A stretch of DNA of 40,937 nt from Atopobium sp. BS2. Lineage in GTDB: Bacteria > Actinomycetota > Coriobacteriia > Coriobacteriales > Atopobiaceae. The notes beneath the pieces were generated by a model. It ran no database searches and was not told the origin of the DNA. It saw only the letters and a list, made by a program, of their open reading frames with translations. Every line of letters starts with the position of its first letter. Within the stretch, counting starts at the first letter, position 1. Positions 33,476 through 40,937 of the stretch are shown piece after piece. The position numbers and the translations under genes are program-made. Location: assembly GCF_000565075.1 (NCBI RefSeq), contig NZ_JDFG01000013.1:1-40937 (forward strand), in the 5' to 3' direction.

Positions 33476-34059
33476 AGCAGTACCTCCATGTACTTTCTTA
33501 CCTTCGTAGCGACGCCGAGCTTCTTCGCGTATGACTGCAGTTTCGGCAGGTCACGTTCGTTCGATGAAAGGTATGAGCGAAACGCTGGCGAAAGCAGCTG
33601 CAGGTCGGGTGAGGATGTGCCGCGTAGCATGTCGCACAGGGTCCGCTCGGAGTTGTAGACACGTACGGTGTTGCCGTATGGCGTTGTCAGCTCGGTGAGC
33701 CCAAGGTCGTGCAGGCCGTTGGGGGACGATTTCGTGGTTATTCCTGACTTCTTGGCGGAGGATGGGTTATAGCCCCTCGGGAAGCTCATTGTGAGCGACT
33801 CGGGTGCCGAATCGGAGAGTCCCAGCAGATAGAGTGCTGTGTCGTGCGAGAAGACGCCACGCGCGAACCGGTGTTGTGCTGTTACGTACTCGTCCTCCCA
33901 AGTCTCGGGCGTGCAGTACAGGCCACGCTCGACTTTGACGAGCTTGCCATGCTCCACCGCTGCAGAAAGCTCGCGGTTCTGGACGCCATAGGCCTCGGCT
34001 GCCGAAGCGGTTATGAAACCTCCGCTGGTTGCTGCTATCTCTATAATTGCTTCCGTAAC
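33472..34059 (-). CDS. abiEi: AbiEi antitoxin, start codon not canonical
   Basis: The reading frame 33472-33957 (GTG start) encodes the AbiEi body: GLYCTPETWEDEY, FSHDTALYLLGLSDSAPESL, and TPYGNTVRVYNSERTLCDML. The frame continues upstream without stop through ITASAAEAYGVQNRELSAAV, the normal N-terminal winged helix, to about 34059. An AAAGGAG RBS sits just before GTT ACG GAA, but no ATG, GTG or TTG occurs between it and 33957. Either the start is rare (GTT or ATT), or it has mutated and the protein begins at the GTG without its HTH. AbiEi normally represses its promoter and blocks AbiEii. Confidence 0.75.
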   Translation of the reverse strand, partial: VTEAIIEIAATSGGFITASAAEAYGVQNRELSAAVEHGKLVKVERGLYCTPETWEDEYVTAQHRFARGVFSHDTALYLLGLSDSAPESLTMSFPRGYNPSSAKKSGITTKSSPNGLHDLGLTELTTPYGNTVRVYNSERTLCDMLRGTSSPDLQLLSPAFRSYLSSNERDLPKLQSYAKKLGVATKVRKYMEVLL

Positions 34060-34077
34060 GCTCTCCTTTGCGGTTTT

Positions 34078-34106
34078 ATGCTACAAATTGTTTCATATTG
34101 TAGCAT
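34078..34106. promoter_or_regulatory. Inverted repeat, probable AbiEi operator
   Basis: ATGCTACAA (34078-34086) and TTGTAGCAT (34098-34106) are perfect inverted arms with an 11-nt spacer. The site lies about 20-50 nt upstream of the abiEi RBS. TACAAT on the minus strand, within the distal arm, can serve as -10. AbiEi proteins are known to bind inverted repeats in their own promoter. Confidence 0.65.
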
Positions 34107-34264
34107 GATTCATCATAAAGGCGTTTACCGCTGCATGCTATTGAAGTCCAATGAGAAGAATCTTGCCCATCTGAGACGTTTCGTCTCGGCACTTGACGAG
34201 GGACATGGCGTTCCGCACAATTGGTCGAGGATAAATAAATACTTCAATAAGAACGGAGCCGACC

Positions 34265-35092
34265 ATGTCCGCATCCCTACAGGAACATAGCTTCCATACC
34301 GATAGCGGTACTGTTGTCTACTGGGTGGACTCCTCCGCTGGTGCAGATGCGCCGTGACTCGTGTTTCTTCCCGGGCTCACTGCCGACCACACGCTGTTCG
34401 GCGCGCAGATGGACCACTTTTCGGGTGAGGCCAACTGCCTCGTATGGGACGCTCCCGCGCACGGGAAATCGCGTCCCTATCCGTTCGACTTCTCCATGGA
34501 CGAGTATGCCCGCATCCTGCACGACATCCTGTAAGCAGAGAATGCTAAGAATCCCGTGCTCGTGGGACAGTCGCTCGGCGGTTATGTCTCTCAGGCGTTC
34601 ATCGACCTCTACCCAGGAGAAGTCTGCGGCTTCATCTCCATCGATTCAGCACCGCTCAAGAGGAAGTACTATCTGGCGTGGGAAGTTAAAGCCCTGCACC
34701 ATACCAAGGGCATGTACCTTTCCATTCCGTGGGCGCTGCTGAAGCCGTGGGGAGTCTGGGGTGCGGCAGCGATCGCCTAGGGGAAAGCCAACATGCGTTC
34801 CTTCATGGAGAGCTATACCAAGCATGAATATGTAGAGCTTTCCGCGTACGGCTACAAAATACTTGCCGACGCCATCGAGTCTGAGCGCGCCTACGATATT
34901 AGCTGCCCGGTGCTTCTGCTCTGTGGCGAGAAGGACCGCGCCGGCGATGTAAAAGTATTCAACCGTAAGTGGACCGCCGGTGAGGACATCCCTCTTGTAT
35001 GGGTGCCGGTCGCGGGGCATAACTCGAATGTCGACAATCCCGATTTTGTGAACGTGCAGATTGCGAAGTTCCTTGCGAGAATAAGACACTAA
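34265..35092 (+). pseudogene. Alpha/beta hydrolase with three in-frame stops
   Basis: A 276-codon frame from the ATG at 34265 (GGAG RBS) to 35092, interrupted by TGA at 34355, TAA at 34532 and TAG at 34778, with no frameshift. The fold is complete: oxyanion region LPGLTADHTLFGAQM, nucleophile GQSLGG, acid CGEKD, and histidine VAGHNSN. Homologues are serine hydrolases of lipase/esterase type. Each stop could come from a single C-to-T change (Arg or Gln codon). The otherwise clean frame suggests recent loss. A short frame just upstream (34135-34290) is not convincing. Confidence 0.85.
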
Positions 35093-35469
35093 GTGGTTAG
35101 AGCTGTTCACCGCATACGCGGAATTGATACGGTGATTGACGTCTATCAGACCGCATCTTCTTATTTGTAACTATTCTGTCCATCGTATTCTGTATCTTCC
35201 TAGCTCAGAGATAGGAGAGTGGATGAAATTCCAGCTTATTCGCCTTGCTGACTATATGAAAACGAGTCATATAAACATTGGAAGGGAGTAGAGTGGTAGA
35301 ATTACACACCACCCAAGGATGTGATAAGAGTATTTTGGAACTCAAGCTCCTGTTAAGCGACGTTAAGGAACCCAATAACACTTGACAGCGCCAACTCTTT
35401 TGAGGACAGGTAAAATTCGAATTAGTAAAAATTTTTGTCGGCAATGGACATCTGGGAGGGAAAATCAGG
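35093..35469. other. Gene-free stretch
   Basis: About 375 nt between the hydrolase pseudogene and the coiled-coil pseudogene. No coding frame, RNA gene or clear terminator was recognised. CACCG...CGGTG at about 35107-35133 is a weak stem. Confidence 0.4.
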
Positions 35470-36703
35470 ATGGAGAACGAATTTTTATGTTCTAATCAGG
35501 AGATAGTCAAGGTGATGATGGATCTCGAAGTTGTACCGTCCTTTCCCGTTGAGCAGCTGGACAAACAAGGGGTAGTCAAGCTTCCATTGGCAGAACTTGC
35601 CTTGGCCGGCGGCGCGCTCGCTAACATGTCCGAGAACTTCAGGACTGTTACCCAGACCATCAGCATCCCGAACGACGGCCTTTTCCGTTTTGACAGTAGG
35701 GGGGCCGTCTGGCTACGTCGCTCATATGAAGGACGGCAGTGGGCAGCTTACAGCGATAATCCAAGACGGTAAGGGCATCGTTAGCAACGGCGTCTATGTT
35801 CCGGCCGACTCGGCAACGATGACATCGACCGCGGTGATGGCCGTCAATCCGATGATGCTCGCTATCGGCGTTGCACTCGCTGACGTTTCTGTAAAACTCG
35901 ACGATATCAAAGAGATGCAAGAAGAGATCCTCGGTATCCTCGAAGAGGAAAAGAGGGCCTCCCTTAAGGGTAATATCAAGTTCCTTTCAGATACCCTTGG
36001 CAACTTCAAATACAACGTTGAGAATGAGAAATGGCGTTCTACGAGGCAGCAAGAGGTTGTTAGCATCGAACGAGAGGCCGAAAAGGACATTGAGTACTAC
36101 CGCGTTCAGATAGCGAAGTTCGACAAGGGCATAGGACCGTTCCACGGAGACCGCGACGTTGCAAAGATTTCTGGTAAGGTTGATTTGTTGCTCGGCTAGT
36201 ACCAGGCGGCACTCTATATTCTGGGCTTTGCCACCTATGTCGACGTTATGCTCGCCGTAAACTTCTCTACAGACTACCTCAAGAACATCGAGTGTAAGCT
36301 CGAATCGTACTCCCTCGACTACAGAGCTCTGTACACCGATACCTACAATAGGATTGAAGGACTTGTATCGAGCTCCGTTGAGAACGTGCTTCTCGGCGGG
36401 GTCTCTACCGTTGGCAAGTTTGCTGGTGGCACTATCGCCAAGATTCCCATCATTAGTAACGGCCCGGTAGACGAAGCCCTCATAGATGCTGGCAACCTGA
36501 TCAACAGCGTCAACAATGACAGGCGCAAGAAAGCCAACGAGCAGATTCTCTCGAGAAAAGAAAGCTGCGTTGATGGGTTTCGTGATGAGGTAAAGAGAGT
36601 GGATGCTTTGTACAACAAACCACAGGTATTTTACTTTGACAATGAGAACGTTTACTGCGTTCCAGCCTTATCAGTACCTGCGCATTCTTCAATTGAAGGA
36701 TAG
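35470..36703 (+). pseudogene. Uncharacterised coiled-coil protein, broken twice
   Basis: The ATG at 35470 opens MENEFLCSNQEIVKVMMDLE. Near 35700 one base is lost or gained, and the next frame reads GPSGYVAHMKDGSGQLTAII and later AIGVALADVSVKLDDIKEMQ with a coiled-coil EEILGILEEEKRASLKGN. An in-frame TAG at 36197 interrupts LLLG/YQAALYILG, then the same frame runs to 36703 through GTIAKIPIISNGPVDEALID and VFYFDNENVYC. Rebuilt, the protein is about 410 residues. I have seen this architecture only as hypothetical proteins in accessory regions and do not know its function. Confidence 0.7.
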
Positions 36704-36742
36704 GCAAGAATTAAAAGAATTTGCCTTCATAGTGCAATATGA

Positions 36743-37024
36743 GATCTGCATATCCATTCAAATCAATGTACAAAGCCCGATAAAGAATTGGCGAAGTTAT
36801 CGACGAAGGAGTACATTGATCAGCTTGTTGAGCTACTATCTGATTACCCTAACCTTGAAATGATCTCGTTTACCGATCACAATAGTGTCTCCGAAGATGT
36901 TTATACGGAATTTAGTTCGAGGAATACAAATATCGCACTCTTGCCTGGGATAGAAATAGACATGAAGCTAACGGATGACGGAAAGGACAAGCACTTGGTT
37001 GCTTATTTAAGTTTAAGAGGTTGA
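36743..37024 (+). pseudogene. PHP-domain (TrlF-like) N-terminal fragment
   Basis: From DLHIHSNQCTKPDKELAK onward, with MISFTDHNSVSEDVY and LLPGIEIDMKL, the sequence matches the first about 95 residues of PHP phosphoesterase domains. HIH and the TDHN motif are metal ligands. Homologues continue for hundreds of residues with an AAA-like ATPase (TrlF family). Here the frame stops after YLSLRG, and the upstream Met is replaced by a TGA at 36740. It is a fragment, joined directly to the DUF1643 remnant. Confidence 0.6.
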
Positions 37025-37026
37025 TA

Positions 37027-37582
37027 ATGAGAAAAACTAAAAAAAGACTCGATTATCCAGATGAAGAGAAGCCTACATTCTGGGTACCAACAACCTATAA
37101 TTCAGACAAGAGGTTTTTACTTGGCCGTCTTGGCAGTAATCCCCTTTTTGCTATCTGCATGAATCCTTCGGTGGCATCTGACGAAGATTGCGACCAAACC
37201 GTAAAGGTGATTATTCAGGCGAGTTCAAAATTGGGATATGATGGATGGTGCGTTGCAAATGTCTATCCTGAACGAGGTTCTTATTCATCTGAAGTAAAGC
37301 AGTTGGAGTTTGACAGAGCTCTTGCCGAGGAGAAAGAACTGCAACATTGTTGCAAATTTCTTAATAGAGAAAAATATTAAAGAGGTTTGGGGAGCGTGGG
37401 GCGATAGCCAAAAACCCGGTGATCCGATTGACTTGGGAAAGCATATGCTCTTGAAAAGACTCGGGGAAATTGGTGTTCAGGTGTTCTATTTTGGACGGCT
37501 CACCAAAGCTGGCAATCCTCATCACCCGCTTTATTTGAAAATTGACTCATCTATGCGCAACTACTTGAACCTTGATAATTAG
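37027..37582 (+). pseudogene. DUF1643-family protein, frameshifted
   Basis: ATG at 37027 with AAGAGG upstream. LGSNPLFAICMNPSVASDED and GWCVANVYPERG match the DUF1643 N-terminal half. Near 37340 the frame shifts, and NFLIEKNIKEVWGAWGDSQ plus LTKAGNPHHPLYL complete the domain to 37582. Total length, about 184 residues, is near the family norm. DUF1643 proteins occur in phages and accessory regions and have no settled function. Confidence 0.75.
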
Positions 37583-37887
37583 CAGGATAGGTATTGATTA
37601 GCGATGAAGAGGCGACAACTTCTGTTACTCACTGAATGAAGTTAAACAGATTATTTTTGCAAGCCGAGTGCATCATGCAGTTCGGAGTTTCTTACCCTTA
37701 GTTCCAAGTGTGTCCTGCCCTGTCCCTCGCGATCTCGGATCATCTTTGAAGTTTATTAAAGGACGCTTACTATTCTCTATACAGCCTGTAATCCTCTTTT
37801 AGCGGAGAAAGCTGAGTAGATATAGGGTAGAGGCAGTCCATAAACCCAAATTATCACCACAACATCCGTTTCTGTCCCGGCGAGGAT
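37583..37887. other. Gene-free stretch
   Basis: About 305 nt with no recognisable gene, RNA or strong promoter. Confidence 0.4.
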
Positions 37888-38700
37888 TTGCTGCACGCCG
37901 CACAAAGTATTTGCTTCCTTGAAATATGCAGAAATAAGTTCAAATATGAGTCGAATGTCTATCGATCGGTCAGTGGATCCGATCGTCAGTCTACATATGA
38001 CAGTAGACCTACCGAAGAGCAGCGGAAGCGGCTGGATGCCTGGCTCTCGAAGAGACAGTTCTCTCTCGATCCGATTGCTAATTCAAAGACAGTACACGTA
38101 ATGATACGAAAATGCTTTATTTCCTGCGGTGACTACCATTGCGCAGAGCTCCTTAAGGCAATGGAGTCGATTAGGGAGCCGTGGAATTCGTTCTCCGCGG
38201 AGGAATCGGCAATTTGGCTTGCATACAGCATGACAATTCATTTGGTGCCGGTTGCTAACCCGCAGGAAGATATCAGAGCTCTCTTAGTTTCTTTTGATTT
38301 TGACTTACTGGACTTTATAGAGCTCAGTGATGTCACTGGTTGGCCACTTGAAGCCTTTCTTGGGAAAAACGAGCAGGCAAGGGATTTAGTGCTTGCGCCT
38401 TCGCTGGATACAAATGAAGCAATGAAAATCCTAGAAAGTTTGAAGGAACAGTTTGGAGGAGTGAATTTTGAAATCAGGGACAGGGCGGCTGTTGTGAACT
38501 TTGTCGACCCAAGACAATATAGCCAATTCTGCCGTGAGGCCAGAGAGAAGGCAAAAGGTAATTACGCTTTCGAAGGTGATGTCATTGACATTCTTGTTCC
38601 CGTATTTAGTGGGGATGAGCTAGCTCAGCACGTCTGGAGTTTGGGGTTTGATGTGAAGCATACGCTAGCTATGGTCCTCGGTCTACGTAAGATTGAATAG
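37888..38700 (+). CDS. Hypothetical protein, probably 5'-truncated
   Basis: An open frame of 270 residues that begins with a TTG at 37888 without an RBS. The first 30 residues look unlike protein, and the convincing part starts near RPTEEQRKRLDAWLSKR. The middle (GDYHCAELLKAMESIREPWN) and the C-terminal half (DVIDILVPVFSGDELAQHVW) are soluble and moderately acidic, with no motif I recognise. It may be the end of a larger protein whose start was lost. Confidence 0.45.
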   Translation: MLHAAQSICFLEICRNKFKYESNVYRSVSGSDRQSTYDSRPTEEQRKRLDAWLSKRQFSLDPIANSKTVHVMIRKCFISCGDYHCAELLKAMESIREPWNSFSAEESAIWLAYSMTIHLVPVANPQEDIRALLVSFDFDLLDFIELSDVTGWPLEAFLGKNEQARDLVLAPSLDTNEAMKILESLKEQFGGVNFEIRDRAAVVNFVDPRQYSQFCREAREKAKGNYAFEGDVIDILVPVFSGDELAQHVWSLGFDVKHTLAMVLGLRKIE

Positions 38701-38869
38701 ATCGAGCCTCAGCGTGTAAGCAGTCCCAGTGCTGTGAAGCTGAATCTCACGGTTTAGGACAGCTTTTCTTCATTTAGGAATCGTCACTCTTGGGTTGGGA
38801 AGTGCTCCACCAGTGATGTATCCGTCCATATAGTCAGTTACGCGTAATCGACTCGTGTTTTTAGGTCAA

Positions 38870-39390
38870 ATGTGTCACTCTTCGGTTGCATAAAAATATT
38901 CTCCGTAGGTGACTACACGGTTCTGGCGACTGGGGACGGACAAGAGCATCAAGCCAGAAGAGGTGTTGTCTACACAAAAACGGGTCTTGTGACGATTGAG
39001 TGGAAGCAGCAGAAAGTGCGTTTCCATTTAGTTACACGCTATCTCCATGACCTCTTCGGCACTAAAGCACCCCTGCAATACTTTGAGTTGTAGTAGCCAC
39101 TCAAGCAGTACAGCGATATAGCAGATAAGAAAATGGTCTCTGATGGTCTTTTCTTTTTGTACATAGATTGAGCAGGCATCGGGCTGGGATTTCATTATTT
39201 TAAAGAACTCTTCGATCCTCCACAGCTTGTGATAGGTGGCGTATACCTTCGTATCAAACATGGAAGTCTTTGAGATAACAATCATGCTGTAGTAAACAAG
39301 TCTTTTTGCTCTCTCGATTGCCTTATGTTTGAGCACAACAGCGACTGTGTCGACATTTTTTCGTCGCCTTTGTCTATAGAGGTGAATTTG
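38870..39390 (-). pseudogene. IS4/IS1634-like transposase, C-terminal remnant
   Basis: Read leftward: RRKNVDTVAVVLKHKAIERA, then YATYHKLWRIEEFFKIMKSQ and KEKTIRDHFLICYIAVLLEW match the C-terminus of IS1634/IS4-type transposases. The glutamate in RIEE is the third catalytic acidic residue. The frame stops at 39028, and only scraps follow to 38870. The N-terminal two thirds are missing. A plus-strand frame at 38872-39093 is a shadow. Confidence 0.7.
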
Positions 39391-39556
39391 GCGTATCTGG
39401 TGCTATCATTGCATTCAGAACGCTTGGTGCTTCGGAAAACGGGATAACGATAGGGTCAAGTCAATTGCTAATTTACATCCAATTGCCTTGACTTTGAAAC
39501 TCCATGATAATTTTGATGTTAAAGAGTCTTGAAGAGGTAGCTAAAGAGGAGACATA

Positions 39557-40285
39557 GTGATAGAGAGTATTGTTTCACAGGTTGTTGTCCACGCAATTGG
39601 CCAAGTTGTTAGCTATGATTTAAAATCAAAACTTGAAAATTATATAATTGAGCGTAATAACGATATCATATGGAATAGTATTGTTCAAGAAACCATTGCT
39701 GCTACTGAAGGTATTGATGAAGAGATTGTGAAATACGTATTTAGGCAATTACCTATTGTAGATTTAAAAAGACAGTTATTTGATAAAGTTCACGAAAATA
39801 TCTATAGAAAATTTGTGTTGTCTTTGGCAATGGAACTGTGCAAGTTTAATAAAGAAAAAGAATTTGCAGTTTCGTTAGGGACAGCGATAGTTGATAATTG
39901 GTTTAAAAAGAATAAATATCCATTAGATTTTGATGGTTTCGACGTTCAGGATTTCTGCCAGTTAATAAATAACCGCGAGAAATTGTACCGTAATTACTTT
40001 AAGTTGTTTGAAGATAAAAATGGAATCGATAAGATAAGAATATTTTATCCTAAAAATGGAGAGTCATGGATTAGGTGGGATGAGAAATACTCAATTGATA
40101 TTAACGTAAACTTGTCAAAGGGATTAGCATATGGATTTTGTAGAGCAGGTTTTGACTATTATAAAAATATATGCGATAAAGACTATAAGACTCTCAAATA
40201 CGCATATATTGTAAATGAAAAAGAAATATTGCGTTTTAATGACTTTTCATGGGGTGAGAATAATATAATCATTTGGATTAGATAA
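39557..40285 (+). CDS. Hypothetical protein, AT-rich, likely acquired
   Basis: A 242-residue protein with a GTG start at 39557 preceded by AGGAGA. Base composition is strikingly AT-rich and codon use differs from all genes to its left, which suggests recent transfer. The protein is mainly charged and helical in its first 150 residues (YDLKSKLENYIIERNNDII). The C-terminal half has aromatic-rich strands (DFSWGENNIIIWIR). No TM helix or known motif was seen. It sits between two IS remnants. Confidence 0.6.
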   Translation: MIESIVSQVVVHAIGQVVSYDLKSKLENYIIERNNDIIWNSIVQETIAATEGIDEEIVKYVFRQLPIVDLKRQLFDKVHENIYRKFVLSLAMELCKFNKEKEFAVSLGTAIVDNWFKKNKYPLDFDGFDVQDFCQLINNREKLYRNYFKLFEDKNGIDKIRIFYPKNGESWIRWDEKYSIDINVNLSKGLAYGFCRAGFDYYKNICDKDYKTLKYAYIVNEKEILRFNDFSWGENNIIIWIR

Positions 40286-40399
40286 TAGATGTTCCTGTCA
40301 ATATTTAATAATACTATAAATCGATAATCCATATATTTTTCAACTGCTTTTCGGATTTCTTTTAGTTACGTCCCAAAAAGTGGTGTAAGGGCTATTTCC

Positions 40400-40937
40400 T
40401 TACTACCTTCTAGCCTATAGTATGCCATCTCCTTACAAGCTTTGAAGTCACTATCGATAACCTGTAAAAGTTGCTCTATTGTCTCTTGAGCACAATGGGG
40501 CTCTCTATGCGCTTTTCAAAGAGTAGGGAGTACCTGTCCATGAAGTGTATAGACACATACACCATTCTTCATTTTGGTCTTAAGCATATTGCTCCTATAA
40601 GACAAAGCATTGCTTGCTTGGAAGGAAATACGTCAACGACACAGCTGCGCCTTTTAATTTTCTTTATTAAAACGTTCACAGAGATTGTTTGTAGGTATTC
40701 ATAGTGCATGTTCAGATGGAAAGTTGAGATGGCTAAGTACATAGGGTCCTGACTCTTCCAAAGGCGTGCACCTTTTGGATCTATCTTTTCATATACCTCA
40801 CAAGATACTCAAAGCCTGTGCGTACAAGGTTTGGTTCTGTTTTTGTGGATATAGTAACAACAGCACGCTTGGTTGTATGCCCTGCTTCTCTTATAGGAAT
40901 ATAGGTCGCATCAAGCCAAAGGTAAGGCCATCTGTCA
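40400..40937 (-). pseudogene. IS256-family transposase with internal deletion
   Basis: Entering from the right edge: WPYLWLDATYIPIREAGHTT holds the first catalytic Asp, and AVVTISTKTEPN follows before the frame stops near 40783. The sequence then jumps to CERFNKKIKRRSCVVDVFPS and KQAMLCLIGAICL, the C-terminal conserved region. About 150 residues between them, including the second Asp, are deleted. Further pieces run to about 40400. CGTCCCAAAA near 40369 may belong to the terminal repeat. The 5' part lies outside the window. Confidence 0.75.

Noticed and set aside
34135-34290. Small plus-strand frame ending inside the hydrolase start
   Set aside because: No RBS of its own and no recognisable family; it may be a fragment but cannot be supported.
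40471-40704. Plus-strand frame near the right end
   Set aside because: It is the shadow of the minus-strand IS256 remnant.

Overview
The window looks like chromosome of a host-associated Coriobacteriia member (Olsenella/Atopobium/Collinsella type, Actinomycetota). This is an inference from moderate GC, a mannose-class PTS operon run by a LevR-like activator, an ECF transporter with a Trep_Strep-type S component, and many IS256, IS3 and IS200 remnants. No rRNA or tRNA gene was seen, so the taxon is not proven.

Layout. (1) 1-1060: a frameshifted IS200 transposase with its RBS-masking leader, and several inverted repeats. (2) 1060-7627, minus strand: a mannose-family PTS operon in the order LevR-like regulator, EIIB, EIIC, EIID, EIIA, NIF3-family protein. 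The regulator lacks the sigma-54 contact motif. (3) 7881-12771: a decayed zone with an IS3 transposase broken in three places, a truncated membrane protein, a GNAT remnant, IS256 remnants, an intact AbiTii-type gene, and the capsid and scaffold remains of a prophage. (4) 12898-18501: a large AAA_13 ATPase with a zinc-hook CxxC and a possible PrrC/RloC-like C-terminus, a truncated HhH-GPD glycosylase, a dead SAM methyltransferase, and an AbiF-like HEPN gene preceded by a compact structured RNA with its own terminator. A TetR remnant and a triplicated 27-nt repeat follow. (5) 19057-26749: a probable xenosiderophore/metal import operon (EcfT, double-ATPase EcfA, S component, two YbtPQ/IrtAB-like ABC half-transporters) with a divergent AraC regulator. 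(6) 26889-40937: an accessory region. It holds a PAP2/TfoX deletion scar, two AAA_14/DUF4143 ATPases each with a perfect hairpin over its RBS, a Phd-Doc module, an AbiEi/AbiEii module with an apparent operator, and several pseudogenes (an alpha/beta hydrolase with three in-frame stops, a coiled-coil protein, a PHP/TrlF-like fragment, a DUF1643 protein). An AT-rich orphan gene and IS remnants close the window.

Taken together, two well-kept transport operons are embedded in an eroding defence and mobile-element island. The most interesting element is the abiF locus at about 17112-18121. A predicted pseudoknotted RNA ends in a terminator just before the RBS of a HEPN protein, which suggests an RNA-controlled toxin or abortive-infection unit. 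The paired RBS hairpins of the two AAA_14 genes and the directly repeated flanks of the second one also deserve attention.
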